Origin: Granulicella sp. 5B5
GTDB lineage: Bacteria; Acidobacteriota; Terriglobia; Terriglobales; Acidobacteriaceae
Assembly: GCF_014083945.1 (NCBI RefSeq)
Contig: NZ_CP046444.1
Coordinates: forward strand, 3,658,001 to 3,722,000
Reading direction: 5' to 3'
Length of the DNA: 64,000 nt
Notes under the pieces: model-generated
What the model was told of the DNA's origin: nothing
Databases searched by the model: none
Seen by the model: only the letters and a program-made list of their open reading frames with translations
Position numbers and translations under genes: made by a program
Shown here: positions 51,568 to 59,850 of the stretch, in pieces
Position numbering within the stretch: position 1 is the stretch's first letter
Layout of the letters: each line of letters opens with the position of its first letter

Positions 51568-53622
51568 GTGTCCGCGCGCCAACTCGCCATCGCCATCACG
51601 CTCCTCATCGCGGCTCGCCTCTACGCACAAGTCACACCCAGCTCCATCCTGCTGCCCACCGGCATGGCCTACGACACCGCCGGCAACCTCTACTTCACCG
51701 ACGCCAACCGCCACCAGGTCTTCGAGTCCACCCTCGGAGGCCAGCTCCTCCTCATCGCCGGCACCGGCACACAAGGCTACGCTGGCGACAACGGCCCAGC
51801 AACATCAGCCCAGCTCAACAGTCCGCAGGCGCTCACCATCGCCACCAACGGCACGCTCTACATCGCGGACACCGGCAACAACGTCGTCCGTGCCATCACG
51901 AACGGCACCATCACCACCCTCGCTGGAACCGGCAAACCCGGCTACTCCGGCGACAGCGGCCCCGCAACATCGGCCCAGCTCGATGCACCAAACGCACTTA
52001 CCCTCGACTCCACCGGCGCACTGCTAGTCTGCGACTCCGCCAATAACCGCATTCGCCGTATCGACATAACCGGTACCATCACTACCATCGCTGGCACCGG
52101 CATCCAGGGCTTCTCGGGCGACAACGGCCCCGCCACCGCCGCTCAGTTCGACACGCCCTCTGGCATCGCCACCGCCAACGGCGTGATCTACATCGCCGAC
52201 ACGCACAACCACCGCATCCGCATCATCGACTCCAGCGGCACCATCACCACCCTCGCCGGAACCGGCAAACCCGGCTACTTCGGCGACAACGGCCTCGCCA
52301 CCTCAGCTCAGCTCAACTCGCCACGCGGCCTCGCGCTTACCGCCACCGGCGCGCTCCTCATCGCCGACGCCAACAACCAGCGCATCCGCTCCATCTCCGC
52401 CACCGGCACCATCACAACCCTCGCCGGAGGCCCAACGCAAGGCACGACAACAGATGGCACAACCGCTCTCTCTGCCAATCTCAACACACCTCGAGCCGTT
52501 GCTATCTCCCCTTTCGGCTACTCCATCCTGGCCGACGCACCGAACCACACACTCCGCATCCTCGTCACCAACGGCGATCTCTACCTTCCTGCAGCCTTCG
52601 CACCAACCCGCACCACCGCGGTCACGTTCATCGCCGCTGGTACCGCAACCGTCACCGGCATCTCCACACCGCAAGGTGCCGTACAACTCACCATCGACGG
52701 CACCCCCGGCCCAACCGCGACTCTGGCTTCCGGAGCCGCAACCTTCTCGCTCCCCGCTGGAGCTCACACCATCACCGCCACCTACACCGGCGACGGCCTC
52801 AACCCCGCTGCCACCAGCTCAGCCATCACGCTCTCCGCTGGCAAAGCCGCCGCCACCGTCATCATGCAGCCACCATCTCCCAACGACTACGCAGGCATGC
52901 CTCTGCTGCTTAACGCCAATGTCACAGCCCCCACCGGCGGCACACCAACCGGCACGGTTACGTTTCTCGAAGGCCCTACCACCATTGCTACTGCCCAACT
53001 CACCGCAGGCATTGCCAGCGGAGTCTATCTTGCTCCCACCGCGGGCAGCCACACCATCGTCGCCTCCTACCTCGGCGACGCGAACTTCGCGCCAGGTAGC
53101 GCCCCCCCAATCACAGCGATCGTCAAGCCGATACCCGACTTCACGATCGCCACAACCGGCACCACCAACCAAACCGCTGCAGCAGGCGCCATCGCCACCT
53201 ACAACCTGAACATCACCCCCCAAAATGGCGCCTTTACCGGGGCCGTGTCCCTCGCTGTCAGCGGTCTTCCCTTCGGCGCTACAGCCAGCTTCGCTCCGCC
53301 GCAAGTTGTTCCAGGGGCCTCCGTCGCAGCCACAACACTCAGTGTGCAGACCCTTGCGCAACCTATCGCGCATCTTGCCACGCACACCACCGCGCCCTAT
53401 GCACTACTGTTCCTGCCGCTGATCTTCCTTAGGCGCAAATCGCGACGTTTGCTCCTCCCGCTACTTCCACTCGTGCTGTTTATCTCCGGTTGCGGAGACC
53501 GAGTCAACCAGCCGCCAACTCCAGCCGCAGGAATCTACACGCTCACTGTCAGCGCCACTGGAACGAATCTCGCGGGTATTCTCGTCGTCCACACCACTAC
53601 AGTCACTCTGACGATTGAATGA
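51568..53622 (+). CDS. Secreted NHL-repeat / Ig-like protein with C-terminal SGCG module
   Basis: A 684-residue protein. A signal peptide (RQLAIAITLLIAARLYAQ) precedes five to six NHL repeats of the AGTGKPGYSGDSGPATSAQL type, then two Ig-like domains (GAVQLTIDGTPGPTATLASG; GTVTFLEGPTTIATAQL) and a DFTIATTGTTNQTAAAGA domain. The C-terminal module is YALLFLPLIFL, RRKSRR, LLLPLLPLVLFISGCG, and the final strand GILVVHTTTVTLTIE. The same module ends the GNAT-NHL protein, so the two are paralogues of the secreted half. The GTG start has GAGGAGG 5 bases upstream. It is likely envelope-anchored or surface-displayed; the ligand is unknown. Confidence 0.85.
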   Translation: MSARQLAIAITLLIAARLYAQVTPSSILLPTGMAYDTAGNLYFTDANRHQVFESTLGGQLLLIAGTGTQGYAGDNGPATSAQLNSPQALTIATNGTLYIADTGNNVVRAITNGTITTLAGTGKPGYSGDSGPATSAQLDAPNALTLDSTGALLVCDSANNRIRRIDITGTITTIAGTGIQGFSGDNGPATAAQFDTPSGIATANGVIYIADTHNHRIRIIDSSGTITTLAGTGKPGYFGDNGLATSAQLNSPRGLALTATGALLIADANNQRIRSISATGTITTLAGGPTQGTTTDGTTALSANLNTPRAVAISPFGYSILADAPNHTLRILVTNGDLYLPAAFAPTRTTAVTFIAAGTATVTGISTPQGAVQLTIDGTPGPTATLASGAATFSLPAGAHTITATYTGDGLNPAATSSAITLSAGKAAATVIMQPPSPNDYAGMPLLLNANVTAPTGGTPTGTVTFLEGPTTIATAQLTAGIASGVYLAPTAGSHTIVASYLGDANFAPGSAPPITAIVKPIPDFTIATTGTTNQTAAAGAIATYNLNITPQNGAFTGAVSLAVSGLPFGATASFAPPQVVPGASVAATTLSVQTLAQPIAHLATHTTAPYALLFLPLIFLRRKSRRLLLPLLPLVLFISGCGDRVNQPPTPAAGIYTLTVSATGTNLAGILVVHTTTVTLTIE

Positions 53623-53707
53623 CCATGCCTCATCGACCGCAATTTGCCCAGCAAAACTCCTGCATGGACGCCCCGCGCCATTCTCTCGACCACTAGCGGC
53701 TCTTACC

Positions 53708-54748
53708 TCACATCGCTGCGTACCACTGAGCCGTCTTCCGCAGCGCCTCGACTAGGGACACCGTCACCTGCAGTCCAAGCTCCACGCGGGCTCGCTCCAC
53801 CGAAGGCACATAGTTGTTCATCGCCGCGCCCATTGCCGGTACACCTTGAATCTCTACACCGATCCCCGGCGCCAGAGTCTCGGCCGTTATCTGCGCCGCC
53901 TCGCGGATCGAATACGCCTCCTCTGATCCCACGTTATACGCCCGTCCGTCTTCACCGCGGACCAGCAGCGTCCATAGCCACGCCGCCAGGTCACTCATAT
54001 ACATCCACGACCGCCGTGGTGTTCCATCGCCCTTCACGACAATCGTCTCGTTGCGCATAGCCGCACTCAAAAAGTTTCCAATAGCGAAGTGCGCATCGAG
54101 CGGCAGTCTTGGTCCAACAAACGCAAATGGACGAGCGATCACGCACTCCAAGGAATCAAACGCTGATCGTTCCAGGCAAAGCATCTCCGCCGCCTTCTTC
54201 GTCGCCTCGTACGATCCCTCCGGGAGCCGCACCTCCCGTTGCTCCAAATAGTTCTCCGGCGTCTTCAGCATCTGCGTCGAGCGCCCATACACCGCTCCCG
54301 TCGAGACATACAGAATGCGCTTCACACCCGAGGCATGAGCGAAATCAAGGACCCGTTGCATGCCACGCAGTATGTCGTCATACAATTCGACATCCATCCG
54401 TCCGCTCTGCTGCCCTCCAGAGTCCGTCGCAGCGTGAACAATGTGGCTGAACGACCCATCAGGAAATTGAAAGTTCCGCACGTCCCCTTCAAGCAACGTG
54501 ATCGCAGCATCATCTGCAACCCATGCAGACTCGCTCCGAAACCTCGCAGCGTCACGGGTAAGTACGGTTACCCGCACACTCAACCGCATCTCGCGGTTCG
54601 CTCGTAGCAACGATTCCAACAGCCAGTGTCCGAAGAAGCCTGTTCCACCAGTCAAAAGCACGCGCGCGTCCTTCAACGCTTCAAAGGCCGCCGCTGCTTG
54701 AACTATGACGTTGGCGAGATCTTCATCCGGAAGTGGCTTGTACGGCAT
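53708..54748 (-). CDS. NAD-dependent epimerase/dehydratase (extended SDR)
   Basis: A 346-residue extended SDR acting on nucleotide sugars. NAD motif LLTGGTGFFGHWLLESLL; active site Ser-Thr in ILYVSTGAVYG and SYEATKKAAE (YxxxK); substrate-side motifs RPFAFVGPRLPLDAHFAIGNF and RSWMYMSDLAAWLWTLL, AYNVGSEEAYSI. It resembles dTDP-sugar dehydratases or reductases; the exact sugar is not determinable. A GTG eight codons upstream is an alternative start. It is divergent from the MarR gene across a 12-base palindrome. Confidence 0.85.
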   Translation of the reverse strand: MPYKPLPDEDLANVIVQAAAAFEALKDARVLLTGGTGFFGHWLLESLLRANREMRLSVRVTVLTRDAARFRSESAWVADDAAITLLEGDVRNFQFPDGSFSHIVHAATDSGGQQSGRMDVELYDDILRGMQRVLDFAHASGVKRILYVSTGAVYGRSTQMLKTPENYLEQREVRLPEGSYEATKKAAEMLCLERSAFDSLECVIARPFAFVGPRLPLDAHFAIGNFLSAAMRNETIVVKGDGTPRRSWMYMSDLAAWLWTLLVRGEDGRAYNVGSEEAYSIREAAQITAETLAPGIGVEIQGVPAMGAAMNNYVPSVERARVELGLQVTVSLVEALRKTAQWYAAM

Positions 54749-54797
54749 CCCTTCAGTATGCGTCTCCTTCACGTCTCTGCCAACCGATAAACAGCTA

Positions 54798-54809
54798 AAC
54801 TTGCAAGTT
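54798..54809. promoter_or_regulatory. Candidate MarR operator
   Basis: AACTTGCAAGTT, a perfect 12-base palindrome 27 bases before the MarR start. A near copy, AACTTGCAAGTC, lies at about 63195 in element E1 copy D. Confidence 0.55.
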
Positions 54810-54836
54810 GTACTGTTAATCTAATACACTGTCACA

Positions 54837-55274
54837 GTGACGCGGAAATCGATCGAACTCGCTGTTGTCGACTTCAATCACGCCATCGGGATGTTGGTAC
54901 GCCGGGCTCGTGTCGCTGCTTCGTCAGACGAGATCTCGTGGTCTGAGGTCGCCGTACTCAACCGAATTGCAAAGCATGGTCCCTCCACGACGGCTGATCT
55001 CGCGCGAGCGCAGGGCATGCGTCCTCAATCTATGCGCACCATCGTTGCCGCGCTCGAAGAATCAGGATGGATCGAGCGTCGTCCTCACGCCACCGATGGC
55101 CGCCAGGTTGAGCTTCATCTCACTCCAAAGGGGTCGGCGATGCACAAGCGTGCGGGTGATGCCAAGCGCACATGGCTGGCCCAGGCCATATCCTCACTCA
55201 ATGAGCACGATCAGGAAACTCTCTTTTACGCGGGCGAGATCATTAAACGATTAGTGGAAGAAGACCGGTTCTGA
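54837..55274 (+). CDS. MarR family transcriptional regulator
   Basis: A 145-residue winged-helix regulator: ISWSEVAVLNRIAKHGPSTTADLARAQGM, PQSMRTIVAALEESGWIERRP with wing HATDGRQVELHLT, flanked by dimerisation helices. It begins with GTG. It is the first gene of an apparent operon with an isochorismatase-like hydrolase (37-base gap) and an MFS transporter (2-base gap), so it probably senses the compound handled by these two. A palindrome in front of it suggests autorepression. Confidence 0.9.
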   Translation: MTRKSIELAVVDFNHAIGMLVRRARVAASSDEISWSEVAVLNRIAKHGPSTTADLARAQGMRPQSMRTIVAALEESGWIERRPHATDGRQVELHLTPKGSAMHKRAGDAKRTWLAQAISSLNEHDQETLFYAGEIIKRLVEEDRF

Positions 55275-55311
55275 CGAGGTTGCTCCTCCCTGAAACTCTG
55301 AAAGGACGAAT

Positions 55312-55896
55312 ATGCCCCTTACGCAGCTCGATCCCATCGCCGCCCTTCTCGTCATCGACCTGCAGAAAGGCATCGTCTCGATGCCTCTTGCACACGACAC
55401 CACCGATATCGTGGAACGCTCTGCTCGGCTCGCCCGTGCCTTCCGCCTGCACCATCTGCCCGTCGTGTTGGTCAACGTAACAGGCCGCGCACCCGGCCGT
55501 ACGGACATACCGAGTCCGGTCTCCGCACCTCCGCCCGGCTGGGATGAGCTCGACCCACGGCTGGACCAGCAACCAGGCGACATCTTTATCAGCAAACAAC
55601 GTGTCGGCGCCTTTCTAGGCACTACGCTCCACGAACAGCTGCGCCAGCGCGGTGTCACGCAGATCTTCCTCACCGGCATTGCCACAGCCTCTGGCGTGGA
55701 ATCGACCGCGCGCAGCGCCTTCGACCTTGGCTACAACGTGGTCTTCGTCACCGATGCGATGACCGACCGCGACCCAGAGACCCATCAGTACTACGTGGAG
55801 AAGGTCTTCCCACGGCGTGGTGAGACAACTACGACGCAGAACGTTCTCGACCAGCTTGCAGCAAGGCCGCCTGAGTCGCCAAACGAAAAGGAGTAG
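55312..55896 (+). CDS. Isochorismatase-like hydrolase lacking the catalytic Cys
   Basis: A 194-residue protein of the isochorismatase/cysteine-hydrolase superfamily. The Asp (ALLVIDLQKGI) and Lys (FISKQRVGAF) of the usual triad are visible. The position of the nucleophilic Cys reads ATASGVESTAR with Gly, as in the true isochorismatase-type branch that lacks the Cys. The cis-peptide region LTGIAT is present. The substrate is unknown; co-expression with MarR and an exporter suggests an aromatic compound. AAAGGA lies before the ATG. Confidence 0.85.
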   Translation: MPLTQLDPIAALLVIDLQKGIVSMPLAHDTTDIVERSARLARAFRLHHLPVVLVNVTGRAPGRTDIPSPVSAPPPGWDELDPRLDQQPGDIFISKQRVGAFLGTTLHEQLRQRGVTQIFLTGIATASGVESTARSAFDLGYNVVFVTDAMTDRDPETHQYYVEKVFPRRGETTTTQNVLDQLAARPPESPNEKE

Positions 55897-55898
55897 TA

Positions 55899-57206
55899 GT
55901 GCAGAGTACATCCGAACCAGGTGTCGAACAGGGGGCATCCATACGCCAGCCAAGGTTCGCACACGCATGGCGAGCCTTGCGTCATCGTAACTTCCAGCTC
56001 TTCGTCTCGGGCCAGAGCATCTCGTTGATAGGCACCTGGATGACGCGCCTTGCAACGAGCTGGCTCGTCTACCGGCTCACGCACTCCGCGTTGCTGCTGG
56101 GCGTCGTAGGTTTTGCCGGCCAGATTCCGACCTTCCTGCTTGCTCCCTTTGCCGGCGTGCTCATTGAGCGCATGGACCGCCGCAAACTCCTCGTCTGGAC
56201 ACAGGCATTGGCAGCGGTCCAGTCGCTCGCGATGGCCGCGCTCACCCTTGCGCATCGCATCACTATTCACGAGATCGTCGTCCTCAGCATCCTGCAGGGC
56301 GTCATCAACGCCTTCGACATGCCGGGACGCCAGTCCTTCCTCGTGCAGATGGTCGAAAGCCGCGACGACCTCTCAAACGCCATCGCCATCAACTCCTCGA
56401 TGGTCAATGCCGCACGGCTCATTGGCCCCGCGCTCGCAGGTATCGTGATCGCGGCCGTTGGCGAGGGCTGGTGCTTTGCCATCGACGGCATCAGTTATTT
56501 CGCCGTCATCGTCTCACTGCTGATGATGTCTGTTCCGCCGCGTGTCATCCGTCGCGCGACCGTCACCATGGTGGAGCAGCTCAAAGAAGGCTGGTCGTAC
56601 GTCAGCACTTTCCGTCCGATCCGCACGATTCTGACGCTCTTCGCCTTGCTCTCCCTCATGGGATGGCCTTACGCTGTGCTCTTGCCCATCTTTGCTGCGC
56701 AGGTATTGCACGGCGGTCCGCACACTCTCGGCTTCCTTACAGGAGCTTCAGGGATTGGCGCGCTCGTCAGCGCGCTCTCACTCGCAGTCCGCAAATCCGT
56801 CCGTGGTCTTACTCGAATGATTCCAATTGCTGCAGTGGTCTTCGGCGTGGGGTTGATTCTCTTCGGCCTCTCGCACTGGCTCTGGCTCTCGATGCTGCTG
56901 ATGCTCTTCGTCGGCTTCGGCATGATGCAGGGGCTCGCATGCAGCAACACCATCATCCAGACGCTTGTCCCAGAGGACAAACGCAGCCGAGTGATGAGCT
57001 ACTACACGATGGCGTTCGTCGGCATGGCCCCATTTGGCAGCCTGCTCGCGGGCGGTCTCGCGCACTGGATCGGCGCGCCGAAGACCGTGATGTTTACAGG
57101 CGCTGCGTGCGTTCTGGGAGGCATCTGGTTCACGCTGGAGCTTCCCGCTATCCGCAAGATCATCAAGCCAATCTATCAGGAACTCGGAATTCTGCCGGTG
57201 AAGTAA
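55899..57206 (+). CDS. MFS transporter (MFS_3 / enterobactin-exporter-like)
   Basis: A 435-residue, 12-helix permease: RNFQLFVSGQSISLIGTWMTRLATSWLVYRL is the family TM1 signature, followed by GVLIERMDRRKLLVWTQ (loop 2-3), DMPGRQSFLVQMV, and PEDKRSRVMSYYTMAFVGMAPFGSLLAG in the second half. It begins with GTG two bases after the hydrolase stop, with AAGGAG inside the hydrolase end. Export of an aromatic or siderophore-like product is plausible from the operon and the EntS-like family, but the substrate is unknown. Confidence 0.88.
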   Translation: MQSTSEPGVEQGASIRQPRFAHAWRALRHRNFQLFVSGQSISLIGTWMTRLATSWLVYRLTHSALLLGVVGFAGQIPTFLLAPFAGVLIERMDRRKLLVWTQALAAVQSLAMAALTLAHRITIHEIVVLSILQGVINAFDMPGRQSFLVQMVESRDDLSNAIAINSSMVNAARLIGPALAGIVIAAVGEGWCFAIDGISYFAVIVSLLMMSVPPRVIRRATVTMVEQLKEGWSYVSTFRPIRTILTLFALLSLMGWPYAVLLPIFAAQVLHGGPHTLGFLTGASGIGALVSALSLAVRKSVRGLTRMIPIAAVVFGVGLILFGLSHWLWLSMLLMLFVGFGMMQGLACSNTIIQTLVPEDKRSRVMSYYTMAFVGMAPFGSLLAGGLAHWIGAPKTVMFTGAACVLGGIWFTLELPAIRKIIKPIYQELGILPVK

Positions 57207-57317
57207 GGCCAATACCCCACCCCTCCCCCCGGATACTTTTCGATCCAAAGTCCTCAGCAGATAGCGTTTAGCCTCGGACTTGTGTTTGCTCCAAAACAGG
57301 TGCACTCGCTATCGGTG

Positions 57318-57596
57318 TCAGGCGTTCTTCTCAAGAAGCATCGCAACGAAGAGATCGAAGCCGCGGTCCTTCGCAAGCTGCTCCGCTGTGTGCCCTTTGT
57401 TGTTTGCATGGGAGGCGTCCGCGCCATGCTCCATAAGCGCGCGCCCCACAGGCACGCTGCCCTCCACCGCCGCCAGCATCAGCAGTGTCCAGCCATTCTG
57501 GTTTGCAAGGTTGGCATCGAGCCCCTGCTCCAGCGCCTCGCGCAGCCCCGCCTCATCCCCACGCTTGATCAGGTTCTGCGCGCCTCGATAAGTCAT
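57318..57596 (-). CDS. Small ankyrin-repeat protein
   Basis: A 92-residue protein with two to three ankyrin repeats: LIKRGDEAGLREALEQGLDANLAN, QNGWTLLMLAAVEGSVPVGRALMEHGADASH, NNKGHTAEQLAKDRGFDLFVAMLL. There is no signal peptide. The ATG overlaps the gmhA stop by one base (TAATG), so it is translationally coupled as the last gene of the glycan operon. It is a likely protein-protein interaction module with an unknown partner. Confidence 0.82.
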   Translation of the reverse strand: MTYRGAQNLIKRGDEAGLREALEQGLDANLANQNGWTLLMLAAVEGSVPVGRALMEHGADASHANNKGHTAEQLAKDRGFDLFVAMLLEKNA

Positions 57597-58195
57597 TATG
57601 ATTGTGCCTCTCCAAATCCCGGCCCGAAGTAGCACCGCTCCACCACCATGCAGAAGATATGCTCCAGCGCCAGCTGCGACTCCTGAATATTCATTGTTAC
57701 ATCGCAAGGCACAATCACGTTGATCTCCGCCAGTTCGGCCATCCTGCCGCCATTGTTTCCAGTGAACGCGATTGTGCGCACGCCCATCTGTTTCGCCAGC
57801 GCCAGCGCCTTCAAACAGTTCTTCGAGTTGCCGCTCGTCGAGATCGCCAGCAGCACATCGCCGGGCAACCCGAGCGCCTCCACCTGCCGCTCAAAGACGT
57901 TCTCATAGCTATAGTCATTGCCAATCGCCGTCAAAATGCTCGAGTCCGTCGTCAGCGCGATCGCGCGCAGGGCAGGGCGGTCCACCGTTAGCCGCGAGAC
58001 GAACTCCGCAACCAGATGCTGCGCATCCGCCGCCGAGCCGCCGTTGCCGCACACCATCAGCTTGCGCCCGGTTTTCATCGCCTCCGCGGTCACGCGCCCG
58101 GCCTCCAGCACCGCGGCATGGATCGTCTCATCCGCGAGCACGCGCGTCATCGTCGCCACCGACTGCTCCAGTTGCTTCTTCACCAGGTCCATCAT
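57596..58195 (-). CDS. gmhA: Phosphoheptose isomerase (sedoheptulose-7-phosphate isomerase)
   Basis: A SIS-domain protein of 199 residues converting sedoheptulose-7-phosphate to D-glycero-heptose-7-phosphate. Motifs: GRKLMVCGNGGSAADAQHLVAEF, LTTDSSILTAIGNDYSYENVF with the catalytic Glu region, LLAISTSGNSKNCLKAL, and IPCDVTMNIQESQLALEHIFC with the family His/Gln. DiaA is the alternative, but the glycan operon favours GmhA. The start overlaps the GT2 stop in an ATGA. Confidence 0.9.
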   Translation of the reverse strand: MMDLVKKQLEQSVATMTRVLADETIHAAVLEAGRVTAEAMKTGRKLMVCGNGGSAADAQHLVAEFVSRLTVDRPALRAIALTTDSSILTAIGNDYSYENVFERQVEALGLPGDVLLAISTSGNSKNCLKALALAKQMGVRTIAFTGNNGGRMAELAEINVIVPCDVTMNIQESQLALEHIFCMVVERCYFGPGFGEAQS

Positions 58196-59211
58196 GCGAA
58201 CGTCCGCTCCCCGAGCGTCACTGCGTCCTGCCGCGGATGCCCGGCGGGCTTGTCAAAGTTCAGCCGCTCCAGTTCTACCGCATAAGGCCGGTGCTGCAGC
58301 TGTGTGTAGATCGCCCCGACATACTCACCCATCACTCCGAGAAACACCAGCATGATCGACTGCAGAAAAAACAGCCCAATAATCATCGGCGCCACGCCCA
58401 CCGTGAACGTGTACCAGAAGATCAGTTTCGCAGCGAGATACCCAAGCGCAACGAGGAACGACAGCACCGCGCCCGCGAACCCTGCAAACGACGCCAGCCG
58501 CAGCGGCACCTTCGAGTGGTTAATGATGCCAAGCATCCCAATGTCATACAGCGTGTACCAGTTGTTTTTCGTCACGCCGAACTTGCGCGCTGGCTGATCG
58601 TACTCCAGCTTTACGGTCGGCAGCCCGATCTCCGCAATCATGCCGCGAAAATATGGATAAGGATCGTCGAAGCTCTTCACCAGGTCCACAACCTTGCGGT
58701 CGTACAGTCCAAATCCCGTAAAGTTCTGGATTGTCTGCACCGAGCTCAGCCGTTCCGCCAGCTTGTAGTACTGCTTGCGTAGCCAGAACATCAGCGAGTT
58801 CTCTTCACTCGTGCGCTTCACGCCCAGCACGCAGTACGCGCCCTGCTCCCATGCAGCGATCATGTCCGCGATCATCGGAGGCGGGTCCTGCAGGTCGGCG
58901 ACAATCCCAATCACCGCGTCGCCTCTTGTCTGGCAAAGGGCATGCATCGGTGACCGGATGTGTCCGAAGTTGCGCGCATTCACGATCACCTTCACGTTCG
59001 GATCTTCGGCCGCAATCCTCTTCAGTATCGCGACAGTATTGTCCTGCGAGGCGTTATCGATAAAGATGTGTTCATACTCATATCGCCCGATCTGCGCCAT
59101 CACAGCGCGCACCTGGTTGTAGAGGTTCAGCACGTTCGCCTCTTCGTTGTAGCAGGGCGTCAGGATCGAGATAGTCTTCGCGCTCACGGTCTTGCTGCTC
59201 TCCTTGCCCAC
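58192..59211 (-). CDS. GT2 polyprenyl-phosphate glycosyltransferase (GtrB/ArnC-like)
   Basis: A 339-residue protein. The catalytic part has ISILTPCYNEEANVLNLYNQV, IFIDNASQDNT, NARNFGHIRSPMHA and VADLQDPP (DxD-like), followed by two transmembrane helices (LASFAGFAGAVLSFLVALGYL; VAPMIIGLFFLQSIMLVFLGVMGEYV) and a Tyr/Arg-rich tail, as in GtrB and dolichyl-phosphate-sugar synthases. It would charge undecaprenyl phosphate with a sugar, and the adjacent GtrA protein could flip it. Only 3 bases separate it from the GtrA gene. Confidence 0.9.
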   Translation of the reverse strand: MGKESSKTVSAKTISILTPCYNEEANVLNLYNQVRAVMAQIGRYEYEHIFIDNASQDNTVAILKRIAAEDPNVKVIVNARNFGHIRSPMHALCQTRGDAVIGIVADLQDPPPMIADMIAAWEQGAYCVLGVKRTSEENSLMFWLRKQYYKLAERLSSVQTIQNFTGFGLYDRKVVDLVKSFDDPYPYFRGMIAEIGLPTVKLEYDQPARKFGVTKNNWYTLYDIGMLGIINHSKVPLRLASFAGFAGAVLSFLVALGYLAAKLIFWYTFTVGVAPMIIGLFFLQSIMLVFLGVMGEYVGAIYTQLQHRPYAVELERLNFDKPAGHPRQDAVTLGERTFA

Positions 59212-59214
59212 AGC

Positions 59215-59850
59215 CTACGCCACGGTTCTATCCACTGTATCCTCTGCGTCGGTATCGGTGCTCGGCTTTTGCCGAAACGTCACATGCTTGTGCCCGAGGA
59301 AGCTGTAGATCATCGCGAAAAAGATCAGAAAGATCCCAGAGATATAACCTGCCGCGGCCTTGCCATGGGCCGCGTGCTGCACCCAGTGCAGCGGCGCGCC
59401 GCTTAGGTGCGCCTCTACCACGAGGCTGGCGGCGTGCAGTGGCGCATGGAAGTGATGCAACACAGCCTGCAGCACACCCGTTAGCGCGGAGAGCGTAAAT
59501 ACGCTCGGAATCCAGCCCACGCCGTAGACCGCGAAGGCCTTCATCCACTCATGCAGGTAATGTCCCTTGCTGCGGAAGACGAGGTATTTGTAGCCAGTGA
59601 ACGAGACGGTGATGTTGATCGGCGTCACAATCGCCGAAGCCATCACCACGGTCAGGTAGAGATACTTCGTCGGCACCACATCTGTCAGCAGTGTCAATGC
59701 GGTCGCATAGCTCACATAACTGAACGCCGTGTTGAAGCAGCCAACGCAGAGATATCGCAAAAACTGCCCTGGCGGAAACAGCGCCAGTACCCGCTCGCGC
59801 AGACTCGGCCGTTGCGGTGAAACCGATACCGGTGTGGTCATCTCGCTCAT
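59215..59850 (-). CDS. GtrA family flippase-like membrane protein
   Basis: A 211-residue protein with four to five hydrophobic segments (FLRYLCVGCFNTAFSYVSYATAL, YLTVVMASAIVTPINITVSFTGYKYLVF, YISGIFLIFFAMIYSFLGHKHVTF). The FNTAF...NF/ISFxxxKYLVFR pattern is characteristic of GtrA. It is thought to flip undecaprenyl-phosphate sugars made by the GT2 enzyme encoded next. A central loop of about 60 His-rich residues is longer than usual. The start overlaps the FkbM stop in an ATGA. Confidence 0.88.
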   Translation of the reverse strand: MSEMTTPVSVSPQRPSLRERVLALFPPGQFLRYLCVGCFNTAFSYVSYATALTLLTDVVPTKYLYLTVVMASAIVTPINITVSFTGYKYLVFRSKGHYLHEWMKAFAVYGVGWIPSVFTLSALTGVLQAVLHHFHAPLHAASLVVEAHLSGAPLHWVQHAAHGKAAAGYISGIFLIFFAMIYSFLGHKHVTFRQKPSTDTDAEDTVDRTVA

